Assembly: GCA_013397695.1 (NCBI GenBank)
Contig: VYZI01000054.1
Coordinates: 2,884,545-2,948,544, forward strand
Origin: Centropus unirufus
Taxonomy: Eukaryota > Chordata > Aves > Cuculiformes > Centropidae
Direction of reading: 5' to 3'
Length of the DNA stretch: 64,000 nucleotides
Of the stretch, positions 23,881 through 36,700 are shown in pieces; position 1 is the first letter of the stretch, and each line of letters begins with the position of its first letter. Position numbers and translations under genes: made by a program. Under the pieces are notes generated by a model that searched no databases, had not been told where the DNA came from, and was given only the letters and a program-made list of their open reading frames with translations.

Positions 23881-25578
23881 TCTTTTGTTATCAGTCTGTA
23901 ATTCAGCATTATAGATCAGAAATATTCTGATATGAGGAATATGAATGTGTCCACATGAGGATGGAATTGCAGATGTTTTGCAGGCACGTGGTAAAAAGTA
24001 ATTGTTTTAACCACAGACTCATTTCATCTTACCCTTCCCACAGGCAATAAATGCCTACACACTCAGTTAAACAGTTGGCTACACCACAAGCCTGGCAACT
24101 TGTCAATGGTAGCATGCCAGACTGTAATTTTCATTGAGGTTAATTGTGCTAGGAGGAACTCAACTGAAGCCGGGACCTGCTGTGTATTTGCACATGTTTC
24201 AGTTTATTTGCCTGCATCCATCCAAGCGATACTGTCGGTACCCTTGATCTGTGACCCACACTGTCTGAGACCTTCTGAGGACCCATGTGCCTTATATATA
24301 TTCATCCCTAAACCTCTGTGCCTTGGCACACAGACTCTTTTTGAGTAGCTTCAGGGTGGTGAGACAGAAGAGCGGCACACTCAATGTTCACACTTCAAAC
24401 TCCACTGATTTCTGCAAAGTGGCTGCAGTTCTTTTGACTACTAGTCCAAATAACAGCTGCTGTCCCGGAGAATGACCTTAAATCACCAGGAGACTTTGGA
24501 AAAAATGCTAATTTTAACGATGCTTTTCATTGAGTTTAAAGCTACTGGGAAGAGGAAAGTTTTGTCAGCTTTTCCATTTCTTTTGGAAAGCAATAACCTG
24601 AGTGAATACAGAAGAACTGCATGCAATGTCTCCAACACCACTGACAACTTCAATCAGCTGCCTTCTACTTGAGAATATCCAACAGCAGTGTCATCTCAGC
24701 CCTCCCTGTAGATCTGAATATGGAATGTAGGAACTAATACAATATGTAAGACATTAGATCCATATAGAATTTCATTGCCCACCTTTCAAGAAATATGCAA
24801 GTATTTGTCATGCAGCAAAATAATCTGCCTTCCCCAAACCCTAAAATTTATAAATGACAAGGTCATACAGAGAAATAAGTAACTTTCAGAGCAAGGTGCA
24901 ATAGTGTCTCCTTCTGATGTCAAGACTAACAGCCAACGACCTCCCAGAAGATTCTATCCATGCTGAGGTAGTAGAAGTAGAGACAGAACTTCTCAGGAAG
25001 AAATTATATGACCTGTAAATGGCAAATTCTTTGATTGGGTTCAGAGTAAACAGTATGCAAAGGCAAATGCAGAGATTAGCATGGAAATGCTGCTGAGGCT
25101 TGAATTAGTGCCCCATGAAGATACTGAGAGTTCTCCCTGGGGTTTTAATTGGATCTTCAGTGAATTTATCAAAGGATGAACTGAAAACAGGTGGTACCGA
25201 AGTGACAGAAACAGCCCAGTGACCACCAGACAAGTCCTCAGTGGAAAGGGAAGAGGCTAAATCAAGCTGAGTAGTCAGTCCATGGAACAAGGTCATTGAG
25301 GTCTATGACCAGGTATAGATGTCATAGAGTAAGTACAGCTACAGCCTAACCCTTAGTCTGAGACTCACAATAGGACTGAGGGCCCAGACTGGAGCTTAAA
25401 TGTGCAGGAGTGTTGGTGGAGGCCCCAGGTGGAGCTGGTCTGAGCCATCATAGACTGTGAGTTTTCTCAAGACTCTGGCCTACACATGCCTCTGTGTGTA
25501 GCTGTAGATCTGCATTTCTTTAACAGGCCTTTCTAAGCTGGAATTGTAATTTTTCCCATTGCTGGAGCAACACCTAAA

Positions 25579-25670
25579 GCCAGACCTGGCTTCTATTCAT
25601 ATTTTCGTCATGGATCTGTTATGTGAACTTGGGTAGATTATTCTCTTTGTCTGTTTTTCTATCTTTAGAG
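25579..25670 (+). mobile_element. MIR-like CORE-SINE remnant
   Basis: GCCAGACCTGGCTTCTATTC, TGTTATGTGAACTTGGGTAG and TCTTTGTCTGTTTTTCTATC follow the order of the MIR core (TGTGTGACCTTGGGCAAG, CTCTGTGCCTCAGTTT). Diverged; identified by eye. Confidence 0.5.
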
Positions 25671-28600
25671 ACTCTTGTCTGTTTAGCTGGCAAGCCCGTG
25701 GCTGGACTTATAGCTGTATGAGATCTCCCAAGTCTAAATGACCCCTGCTCTTTGCCAAGGCTTAAGCTATTAGTTTAACAGCACTTGCAACAACACTGCA
25801 ATTTCCAAGTAAATACACCTTCACCCTAGCAAGGAGTCTGTACTACAAATTGTCCAACTGGGACAGTCTGTTTCTAACTGTGAAAAGCAGTTGAAGCTCA
25901 GAAGTTCTTGTGGGACCCCACGTGGAAGCCTGCTGGAGTGAGGGCTTCCATGCTGTATTACCGTATGAAGTCATCAAAACAGTGCTCACAGGCAGTTTTG
26001 ACTCTGAGGTCCCCATGATGTAATTCGAGGTCCTGTAGGAATGAGGGCTATGATACTACCTGTGTCATGAGGAGAGAGCTTTTTCTTGGGTAGTTACCCC
26101 TGATGCAGTGAATTCAGCTTCCCCAAAACATCTTCCCTCTCCTTTCCTCTCCTCCCCTGTTGCAACATTTTCATGCAGTGGGACTAACTTCATCTTCTGA
26201 GGATGGGTAGAGAGAGAGGTGCCAACCTCTGCAGTGAGGGCATGGGACATGTCATGTTTCCCTTGGTGTTGACCTTTTTGCTGCTAGCTCCATGGAAACT
26301 GTTTGTCATGTTGACAGGATGGGCCTTTGAGTGTCCGACGGGCATGCTATTGAATGTGATCCCACTTAAAATGAGCTAAGCACAAGACAAGAATGTGGCC
26401 TTCAGGGACTGCTGTGTCAGTCTGGCTGCCTGCCTGGGTTGGCCCATTGTTTCCCGAGGGGTTATTTCAGTATGGCATTGTGGGGCAACTTGTAAATTTT
26501 TCCCTTTGACTTACTGTACAGAAATATTTGGCAGTCCAAATGTAATCCATACTGTGCTGCTGGGAGGGACTTGAAGTAATGAGGATTGGTGCTGATAAGA
26601 ATTTGCCTCCTTAAATCTTTGTACAGGCATTTATTTGTGTCCTCAACACTGCAATTAGACCACAAAGACTGAGCATCTACTCTGCCTTCTGGTCACACAA
26701 AACTCCAGTTCCTGAGAAAACAGATTCTCTTTCAGTTTTTCATGTGTTTATCCTCACCATAGTGTTTGGTGCTAGAGCAGTGAGTTACCCCAAGTGATAG
26801 CTCCACTTATCCATGTCCTTGAAAAACAGTTTTATCTTCCACTGAGCAGCAGTCCTGTGTTTAAATGTCCTTGGTGAACGTTGAGCCAAGTGATTTTCTC
26901 TGTGTTGAGTGGAAAACTTTTTTTCAGAAAAGGCAGTAAAAACAGTTGCTCGGAATGATGGGGAAATTATTTTCAGATAGGGAACCTACAAAGCAACTTT
27001 TTCTAAGGTATTATAACCAGTCAGCAACACTCAAATTATTTTCAAGGGGTCCATGATACTCAGGCGGGAGAAACTGAACCATGGACTGGAGACAGATCTT
27101 TATTGTTCAGAGCTCTACAACCAAACTCTCTCCCATCACAGGCCAGTGTCAGTGTAAAACAAAACACTTGTTGTCCAGAATTGTGAAGTTTTCCTTGGTT
27201 ACTCTGTCAGTGTCTGCCGGGAAGAAAGCACAAAGATACATTGACAGGGAGAGGGTGAGGAGTCCCTGAACTGCAGAGAGCTCCCTGCAGAGGAAGAAAG
27301 GGCAGATTGTCCTCCCCCAGAGGGGATGGAGGAAGGTAAAAAAATCCAAGGGTACACTTTTGGTTTAAAACCCGATTTTTGGTACAAAAGGCCTTTTTGC
27401 TGGCAACAGGCATGTAATTTGCATTGTGTGGGCAGAAACTGGAACATAGAGGAAAGCAAAACTCACAAGATGTGGCTCCAGACTTCACCAAAAATGATGC
27501 TGCCTGGAGGTCTGTTCTCTCTGTACCTCATCTCCATTCTGTTAAATTGCAGGGGAGCTACTGGAGTCAATGGCAGTACCCTGTTGGGTCTCAGCAGCAC
27601 TACTTCAGGTGTAACTTTGATGCCAGACTTTCCTTAAGTCACAGTAAAAATTCCTCTGACAGACTGTGGGAAGTTTTTGGCCAGATGTTGCTGTTTTAGC
27701 TAGGAAAAGCCAATTCTGGACCTTTTTATCAACTGTGCGTGTTTGGAAATGGAAAGACATGAACTAAAATGTAGAAGATATTGAAGTGGAGAGGGGAGCT
27801 CTTTCACTTTTTCTTTCTGTACTTCCTTGCAATGTTTTGCCAAGCAACATAGTTAGTTGCACTTTTCTCCTCACTGTAGGAAATCTGGTCTAGTTTCTGA
27901 GCCCTTGGACAGATATGTGGGTTCCTAATTCCCTTTAAGCTTACATCTTGTGCCTTAGCTCCTTTCTTGTCAAGAATGGTCTCTCACAGGGGATCTGGAA
28001 GGACAAATTGTCTTCTCACTGTGATATCCTTCAGTGTGTGGTTGCAGATGGTCCCATGTCTGTTCTCTGCAGACTGTATGAGGCACTTTCAGCCGATGGG
28101 TACTGCTTTCCAAAGCCTTTCGTTGTGAATGCTTTCCTCCGTGCTGACCACGCTCTTTAGACTGCCTGATCTTGAGCCTCTTCACTTCCCTGGTGCTGGC
28201 TGAACCTGGAAAGGGGCTGTGTCCCTTGTGTCAATGTCTCACTGCTCAGCTGTTTGGAGGGCAGATGCCAGCTGGGTTTGGGTGTGCAGAGTGCAGCTGA
28301 GGATTGCCAAGTAATCTCAAAGGCGCTGGCAGGGTGGATGCTGGGAGAGCTCCCTCTGTATCTGGAAACTATTTAAAGGGGTGTCTGAGTGCCACTGCAG
28401 TGCTGCAGGGACCCTCTATCCATACAGAACTGGATTCAGCATGAACTGAAAGTCTTTTCATATTTTCTTTTAATGGGTTGACATGAAGCTTGCACAGAGG
28501 ATGTGGGCCTAGGATGAAGCACTTACAAGTGTTCCCAGGCAATGGAAAGTGTGAATACGTGGGCTTGGGGTGTGCATCATAATGAGGTGCTTGAATTCCC

Positions 28601-31600
28601 CCCTTGCTTCATAGCAGAGCCAATGCCTGGCAATGCCATGGCATCTAACAACCACACATTGTCTCCCTTTGAACTGCAGTTTCCAGGGCAGCCAGACTTT
28701 GCCCTCACCCTGCTCCCCAAACAACTAAGAGACTGTGAGGGAAATGTCACTGGGACTTGGGTTTCTCTTAAAAGGTACCCAGATGGTCTGACATCATCCC
28801 AGATGTCTCTGAGGCAGCTCTTTGACCCAAGAAAGGGTTGAAGGCTCTCAGATCTCCCATGGAAGTATGTCTCTTCCCCTGCTTTGCTCCACCAGTGTTT
28901 AAGCAGAGTGAGGTTTGTCACAGGCAGACCCAAGGCCACGTTAAGGGTGACAATTCACTGACAGACTGGAGCGTAGCTGAGTGAGTTATCTTCCTGCTCT
29001 TGCTGTGGGTCTCACAGTCCTAAATCATCTTGATTGTCATGCAGAGCTCTTAGCAATCAAGAGCCAGAAAAGCAGCAGCTGTATTATACATCCAGGTATC
29101 CACGTGGAGGTGGCAGTGAAGACAAAGTGGTGTCTGGGAGCTGGTTTGTCTCCAACCTTGTAAGCTTGAGGAGACACTACCTGGGCATCAGTCATATAGA
29201 TACTGTGCGCCTGTCTTCAGTTTCTCATAGTTTCTGGAGGATGGACAAAAACTTGTGAGCACTCCTTGGCAACCATGGTCACCCCACTTGTCCTCAGCTG
29301 TACGCTGTGACTCTTCTGCTCCAGATTTGGGGAGTGGTATTATTTTGCATCCCTGGGTTCCGGCTGCATTTAATTCAAATGTACTGGAGCAGTGGTCCAG
29401 TCTCCACCTTTCAGCTCAGCTTCATCCATGCCAATTTGAGGGAAACAGAGGAATCTTCCTCCATGGAGTTATCTTTTAAATCCTGATTTTAAACAGGTCT
29501 TTGACAGCTACAAACCATTCCTGAGCAGCAAAAATGGATTTTTTTTTTGTTCTGTATTGCTACTTCCTGATGTCTTCTCCTTTAATCTTTGCGCCAACCT
29601 CCACACAAAAATGCATCTACTCAGGTAAACACATTGGGAGAAAAGTTTCAACTTACGGTGCCTGGAACAAAGGTTCTCGACCCTTTAACTGGACTTTCTT
29701 GGTGTGACTGGGTTAGGCCTGGGCACAGCTTATTCTCCAAAAAGAATTATTGCCACAGGCACAGCTATGGAGGAAGGATCTGGTACTCATCAGGGAAGAA
29801 ATGGTTAACTGTCTGCCTCGCAGGAGAGCGCCTTTGGCACGAGTTCCAGTGCAATGACTCATTGGGGCCAGGCAGGAGTGGAAGTGCAAAGTCCCTATCC
29901 TCAGCAGAGCAGCTTGGGAATCCCACGGCAGCATCAGCCCTTGGTTCCTCCGAGCCAGAAGTTCCAGCTGTGGCCTTACAAGGCCAGAATGAGAAACCTG
30001 CTTCTGCGTCCTGACTGAAGCTGTTGCCAGGCACACTCTGCACGGAGAACTTTGCAATTCCTTGCCTGGGGGTTGGTGGAGACTGGAGGAGAGGGCTGGG
30101 CACCAAGATCACTCAGTCATAGCTACATGCGTAAGGATTTCAAGCAGTGCACTTACACCAAAATATTCTCCTTGTTTAAAGTTGCTTTCGCCTGCCAGCT
30201 CCTGAATCATTTCCAGCCCTCTGGAGGGAAGTCACGTCTCTCTCGCAGCCTTTTTATGGGGGAGGGATATTGGTAGCACAGTGTGTGTTGCCACACCATA
30301 AGGAGTGCAGTCTTCAGTATAAACCTGGAGGTTCTTATAGGCTGGAAGGAGAGACGGAAACACATAGGATGAGCTGGGCAATTCAGAGCACTCTGGGAGA
30401 GATGGAGAGCCTGTTCAGCTTTGTTTTAGCTCCAGCAAGCACTATAATGCTCAGGACTGAGCAGGATTAGGTCTTGAGGTGAGTCCCACCTTCTCTATAG
30501 CTGAGCTGCTCAGCCTCTTGGAGACAGCGCTGAGAGACAAGGCACTTCCAGATAGTGACTCAGCCCATCCTAAAGCCTATCCAAAACAGATGGGATGTAT
30601 TACTCTCTGGAGGTGTCTTCTCCTGCCTAGACAGGGATCAGATGCAATGCTCAGCTTTCTGATGACTGTGTTGGGAAGGCTAAATCCCACCCTTTATTTT
30701 TACTGGGAAGGAGCTAAAAGCTACAGGAGAATGAACCATATGGCCTCCCTCTTCTGTTTGCTTTGGAGTAAAACCATGTGCATATACACACCCCTGTACA
30801 TACTTTTGTATGTATAAATGCTTCAAATTCAAAGTACTTATTTTTTTCTAAATAGCAAAGACAAGCGCAAGATAGAGATGCCAGAATCTAGGCTGTCTGT
30901 GCATGTGCATTAAAATATGACAGAACTTTTTCCTTGGAAAAATTGATTCAAACTCCATGGAAATGACTTAACTGTCACAAAAATAAGAGTCACAAAGGAA
31001 AGAGAATGAAACAAGGGGAAAGAGAGGTATGGTCCTAGTCTCACATTTGGCCCCTGTTTGAGGGTGTGGGAAAGTGCTGCGTTTTCAAGGAAAGTCTGTT
31101 TCAGTTCCCTCCTGATCCCACTGCATTTCTAGCTTGGATGCTGTGTACTCACAAACTACACCACTGCTCTGCTCTGTTTCTTCTTTTACTTTTGGCTGAA
31201 CACAGACAAGAATGCCAAAAGGAATTTCTGAGCACAGTGGAGGTGAGATGCATTTTTTCTGCAAGAAGGCCAAAGCAAGATTATTTTTCCTCTTGCCTTG
31301 TTCTCAGAAACAACAGAGCTGTCTGGGCCAAATAAATCCCTCTGAGAAAAGTGCAGTTTGACAGAATTGCAAAAAACTCAAAAGAGGGGTTTTGTAATAG
31401 GAAAGGTCAAGCAATGTTAATTATAATCAGAGATAATGAGACTTGGGAAGTTTCACACCAAATCATTGCTTCTAGGTACTGCTGTTCCTCTCCCCTTCTC
31501 TGGTGGGGAGTGGAGGAGGCATGTTGCACATCAAGAGCTGATTGTGGTCTCATTTTTACTTGCTTTAACATCCTGCCCAAAATTTCTTTCAGCAGAGGTT

Positions 31601-31857
31601 GGCATGAAGGCCTCATCACACTCACACATTACAGAAGCTTCTCCATTTTCCCTTTCTGCTTACTTTCCTCCCATTTGCGAGGGGGAAATACATGGGCCAT
31701 TCTTGTTATCATGAAATAAATTCAAGAGCCCCTTTCTCCACTGTTGGATTGCTGTTTTGCCCTTCTACATATGCATGAGAGGTAGTTTGATCTACATGAT
31801 CAAGAACTAGCAAGTTTTGGAAGCGCTCCATTTGTGGCCTGGACATCATTACTAAAG

Positions 31858-31960
31858 TTGTCTGTGCCTTAGTTTTCACTTCTGTAAAATGGGACTGTGA
31901 AAGTTTGAGGGTCTCTCCAAAGCGCGATGTTATGTATTATCCACTGCACTTTTACAATAT
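31858..31960 (+). mobile_element. MIR-like CORE-SINE remnant
   Basis: TTGTCTGTGCCTTAGTTTTC followed by CTTCTGTAAAATGGGACTG is the standard MIR 3' half in sense orientation. The downstream part is too worn to set an end. Confidence 0.55.
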
Positions 31961-33193
31961 AAAGGCTACTGTAAAAGATGGGATAAAAGAGAACGAAACC
32001 TTCCCTTCTTTTTAAAATACTGGCTATTTACCTTATCCTAGCAAGCTCTCCATGGACTGTTAGACTAGGGAGACATCCCTCATGTTTGGGGCAGGCATTC
32101 AAGTTCTTGAAGGTTTATTTGGTGTATATCATGAAGTGAAACTAGTGGGATTATCCTTTGCTCTTTGAAAGAACCTCTTCCACCAGCACTTGGTTTAGTA
32201 CTCTCATCTATGAAATATTCGTAAAATGCACAGCGGTAAGATGTGGAGTAATGTTCCAGCCAAGCAAACGGAGGGATGAACCCTGCAATCCCTACAGAGG
32301 AAAATGGTTTACACAGAGGACAAACAGCCAGGGAGGGTCACCAGGACTGACTCCAAAAATGTTTCAAGCTATGGGATGAACTGTAAGCCAAGTCACCAGC
32401 TGGGAGGATTGAAGATTTCATTGCAGTGGGTAATTTGTTTGCAGTTGCATCATTGCATCATCAGCTTCATTGCAGAATCCAGAGGGACAATGATGATACA
32501 GCTTAATCAGTCCTTTTAGCTCATTTCCAAATTGTCTTTACATAGCAACATCAAACCTAGAAATATGTGGTTTCCAGCACTGCTGACTACCTTTTGTACT
32601 TTTTTTCCGGACAAGACCTTCATATACTTCACTGATAGACATACAAGATACCTTTAAATGCTGATAAGCCCACCTTTTATTTCCTGCATAGCTTTCCCTG
32701 GAATTTGAAAGGGTTACTTTTGGCCAAGAAGGGGCAGAGCCGAGAAGCTGCTGATCCTTCTGCTTACAGATATTCCTTCATACCCTTCTCAAGTGTTTTG
32801 TATCCAAATTTAGGGTATGTTTGCATGCTGCTTTTGGGCATCTTGTCTCAGTTGGTCTTCTTACTAAGCTGAAGTTTATCTCCATGTGAACCCAATTGCA
32901 TGGCTGCTAAATCAAAGTTGGTCACACTGAGGGATACTGGACATATCTGTCCTCTTTCTATTACTCTATCCTCAGTGATCTGATCTTATCTCAGCTTTTG
33001 TCTTTTATTTGTATAGCAACTGGCACCACAGAGTTCAGGCCTTGAGACGGGGAAGGACATAAAATTTGACTTCATAAGCCAAACTGGCAATGTAGAAATA
33101 CCAATAAGATCAGCAAAAATCTTAAGAATAAAATTTTCCCCATTAAAGCAGTGACAGTTGTGCGTACTGGTCTCTTTTCTCTTCTCTTTCCAG

Positions 33194-33365
33194 ACTAAAG
33201 AAGCTCTCTTCACAATTCTCCAGGACCTAAGGCCTGAAGACCACTTCAATATCATTGGCTTCTCCAACCGAATAAAGGTCTGGCAGCAGGACCGACTGGT
33301 GCCAGTTACTCCAAATAATATTAGAGATGCCAAAAAGTACATTCATAACATGTCACCTACTGGAG
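33194..33365 (+). CDS. ITIH5: ITIH5 exon 8 (vWA domain)
   Basis: 172 nt, phase 0 in and one base over. It contains TKEALFTILQDLRPEDHFNI, IGFSNRIKVW and YIHNMSPTGG. Acceptor TTTCCAG, donor GTATGA. SPTGG leads into the MIDAS threonine encoded by the next exon. The segment QQDRLVPVTP replaces the human KDHLISVTP-like stretch with one more residue. Confidence 0.96.
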
Positions 33366-35711
33366 GTATGATCCAGAGATGTGAACAAGATTTATTTTGT
33401 TATCCAATTAACTACATCAGAATAGAGGGGTTAATGTGGTCCTGTAGCATGTAGCAATAAAAAGATGTTGAGGCTTAGGTCATGGGACAAGGGGACCCCT
33501 TCTCTACCTCCACTGAATATTATATGACAGAAGGATATATGCCTCTCATCAGTGTATATGGTGGGAAGGTGTCCCCAGATCTGGTCATATGGCCTGATAT
33601 ATTTATTAAAGCCAAGTTGGACCCATTCTCTTGCTTAGCTAGTGAGATTGTCAGAGTGGGAAAGTTCTCAAGGTTATTTCTTGAGGGCAAAGGAAAAAAT
33701 ACCATATCCTGGCAAAGAACACACAGGGCTGGTACTAGAAGAGTTTCAGAAAAGCTGTGTAAATGTAGGCACAGGTTTTTGTCTGGGCTGAAAACTCCAG
33801 GGATGAACTACCCAGTGTGGGCTTTGGGATTACCTTCTGTAAGAGTGAGCTCCTCACCTAGTGCTGTCCTCTATGTCTCCTCTATGTCAGGAGGGAACAG
33901 GGCAGAGGAAGAGATCCCATAACAGTGGCAGAGTTCAGGCATGGTGTTGAATTTGATTCAGTGCCCTCCTATGAGGCTATGGACACTAGCATAAAAAAAC
34001 ATAGGGAAATTTACAATCAAAGATACTTTGGCAGCTGTGCCCATCCTAGATGAGCACGCCTCAGGTAAGCAGAGCACTGCAAAATGAGCTATGCAAATCT
34101 TTCCCCACGGAAGCAGTCACAACTGGTTGAAGGGCAGACAAGGCCTCCTCATGGCTGCCCCTGTGCAGTGACCCCTCCTAGCAAAGGAAACGCTCTAATG
34201 GAAAAACACCGCAAACAGGATGGTTTGCCGTGCTGTTCGTATTGTGAGAGAAAGAGTTTAGGAAGTGATCAAGGGACCTGCCCAGTTAAACAATTACCAA
34301 TAGTAGGACTAAACTCAGAGAACAATACTTTTTTATGTCTGAAATGCCAAAAGAGCTGTGAAAGAACCAGCTGAGTTTGCCCATGAACCTGCCAAGAGAA
34401 CAGAAGTAAAAGGAAATTATTAGCTTAGGTTCAACAGGAAGGTACAGTGATTCTCTCCAACATGTTGGTTGAACTTTACTTTTGGCTAACTCTGCATTTT
34501 TCCCTATAAAGGTGCTGTTGCTTCAGTATCTTCCAGGGAACGTGAATGTATTCAGGCTCACAGATCACACACACAAAGCACGTGCTGTGCCTACACCACT
34601 GTGTCATACTCACGCACCACAGAAATGGGGAAAAAATGTTGCTGCTAAACATTATTCCATGTGTGAAAAGGCAGTTTTTAGTGTTTCGCATCTTCTGTGA
34701 TGTGGCTGGGTTTGAAATTACCCTATCATCTGCCACATGGCATCGTTTTCCTTTGTTTCTTGGGAAAAAACCTTTCTGAAATTTTGGATCTGATGGAGAC
34801 TAGAATTAGGATATTTAGGTGCAGGGTTTTGTTCAAAACCATTTTGCAAAAAATATAGTCTGAATTTTGAGGACTTTTCAGAAGTCTTAGCTCCTTTCCT
34901 GTTCTTCATCTTGCTGCAGCCACTCTAGGTTCATGAACTGTTTTAACCCAGACATACTAACCTCACAAAGGTTCCAAAGTCAATCCTCTTTGATTTAACT
35001 AGAATAAAAATTGCACAAAGCAAGGAGATATCTGTACTGATTTTCCTGCTTTCTTTTATTCTGAACATGCAGTAGGTTTGGATATTTTTTTCATTTTTTC
35101 TAAAGTACATTTACTCCCTCATTTATTTTCTTTTTTCTCCCTTTCTCCCCACTTCAGGCAGTTCTATTCTTTGCTAACCAGTTGTTTTGTGAAAACACAC
35201 TCCTCAATTAACAAAACTATTTATCTTCCTTTTAAAGCTGGTTAGCCCCTGGGCTTTGAAGAAGAAACCTAACAACTTGTTTTCCCATTCTGCTTTTCCC
35301 CTTTCTCCAAATCTTGTGTCCTTCAGACAAAGTGAGCAGAACTTGTCTTCATAGTTCAGATATCATCTGAGAAAGTCCTATGATTAAATTTAACAGTTTG
35401 TTTTATGTACCAACAGAACATGGTAGGTGCTATGACTCTGCCTACCACAGCTGATTATTGTACATTGAGACAGAATACAGCAATTTCACAATATGAATTG
35501 AACAATAGTTCAATTCATAAGGCTGTAAAAGGCTATTCCAAACTGGTGCTAAGTAACAGAGCTGAAGAGAATTAAAGGGTTAGTGAAACCTCATGTAGAG
35601 AAAAGGAATGTCCCAAAGAACAGAGATGCTGTCGTCACACTAAAGGGAGCGTAGGAAAAATATTTGTACCACTCTTGGACAAATAATCTAATCACTTTGG
35701 TACCTCCCCAG
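33366..35711 (+). other. ITIH5 intron 8
   Basis: 2.3 kb. It contains a perfect 12-bp-arm hairpin at 35492-35519. No exon or clear repeat was recognised otherwise; a possible worn MIR lies near 34240-34320. Confidence 0.75.
35492..35519. repeat. Perfect inverted repeat, 12-bp arms, 4-nt loop
   Basis: Left arm TATGAATTGAAC, loop AATA, right arm GTTCAATTCATA. It lies about 190 bp before exon 9 of ITIH5. Confidence 0.9.
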
Positions 35712-36021
35712 GGACTAATATTAATGGTGCTCTCCAGACTGGTGCAAAGCTTCTAAATGATTACATTGCTCAGAACGACATTGATGCTAGGAGCGTCTCT
35801 CTGATCATCTTCCTCACGGATGGGAGGCCCACTGTTGGGGAAACCCAGTCATCCAAAATCCTCAGCAACACCAAGGATGCCATACGTGAAAAATTTTGCC
35901 TTTTCACCATTGGCATTGGTAATGATGTGGATCACAAGCTGCTGGAGAGGATGGCACTAGAGAACTGTGGCATGACAAGGCATTTCCAGGAGGATGAAGA
36001 TGCGGCCAGCCACCTCAAAGG
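35712..36021 (+). CDS. ITIH5: ITIH5 exon 9 (vWA domain, MIDAS Thr and Asp)
   Basis: 310 nt, starting two bases into a Gly codon and ending two bases into a Gly codon. It contains TNINGALQTGAKLLNDYIAQ, SVSLIIFLTDGRPTVGE, FTIGIGNDVDHKLLERMALE and NCGMTRHF. FLTDG carries the third metal-site aspartate. Acceptor CTCCCCAG. The donor needed to keep frame is GG|GTTTGT, weaker than usual; the next exon joins perfectly with this choice. Confidence 0.95.
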
Positions 36022-36589
36022 GTTTGTTATGGTTTTTTGTTCCTTATACCCGTATTGTGTTCTCTGCGCAAAGGTTTTGGGAAGGAAAATCCTCTAGGAG
36101 GAGACATTGCAAGAGGTGGGAGTTTCTCTGAAGCTTAAGTCTGGTTGAGAAGAGGGATTCTCAGATAGTGCGGATGCCTACCCAGAAACTGTCTTCTTCC
36201 TAATAGACACCCTGAGGTCTACTGGAGCTTTCCAGCCCCTCAGAACAAGGCATTTGTTTCCTTAATACAGACAGTTGTTTTGTGCTCCTAAGCATGAAGA
36301 GAAGGGAGGTGCGAGTGACACCTCTCTACACGTGGAAAAAGGGAGGAAAGCATGCATTGCTCACTTCAAACTGACAACATAAACAGCATGGAGGGGGTCA
36401 AGATTGGAGGTACCACTTTTGGGCAGAAACTTCCTTTATTTTTGAGAAAGATAACACTATTCTCAAACTCCAAAATATTCAACTTTGAAAAGCACAGAAG
36501 GGTTATTTCTGGGATGATCATGTAGTTGCTTCATTCCCTCATTCTTTGTGACCTGAACTCCTAACAAGTTTCCTGTAATCCTCATCATT

Positions 36590-36700
36590 CAGTAGGATGA
36601 GAGATTATTCTCCTTTTCTGTGAGCAGGGAGCTATAGTCCAGAGGGAGTTCCTAGTGAGGAACAGCAAGAAGATATCTGAACCACAGCTCCGTTTAAAAT
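36590..36700 (-). mobile_element. MIR-like CORE-SINE remnant
   Basis: The + strand reads GAGATTATTCTCCTTTTC, GGGAGCTATAGTCCAGAGG and AACCACAGCTCCG in the order of antisense MIR (ATTATCCCCATTTTACAG, GAAACTGAGGCACAGAGG). Weak. Confidence 0.4.

Larger units (their letters stand above)
19685..33193 (+). other. ITIH5 intron 7 (13.5 kb)
   Basis: The longest intron in the window. It contains two CR1 copies in opposite orientations (21681-22435 and 22745-23792), flanked by a 70-bp direct repeat, a 20-bp perfect palindrome between them, and MIR-like remnants near 25579 and 31858. Several open frames of 60-140 codons occur between 27000 and 32500, but none has a recognisable domain, consistent flanking splice sites or family resemblance. 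No nested gene is supported. Confidence 0.75.

Noticed and set aside
28542..30112. Cluster of 70-140 codon open frames on both strands in intron 7, considered as a nested gene
   Set aside because: No domain, no consistent splice sites, frames overlap on both strands, and composition is simply more GC-rich than the surroundings.
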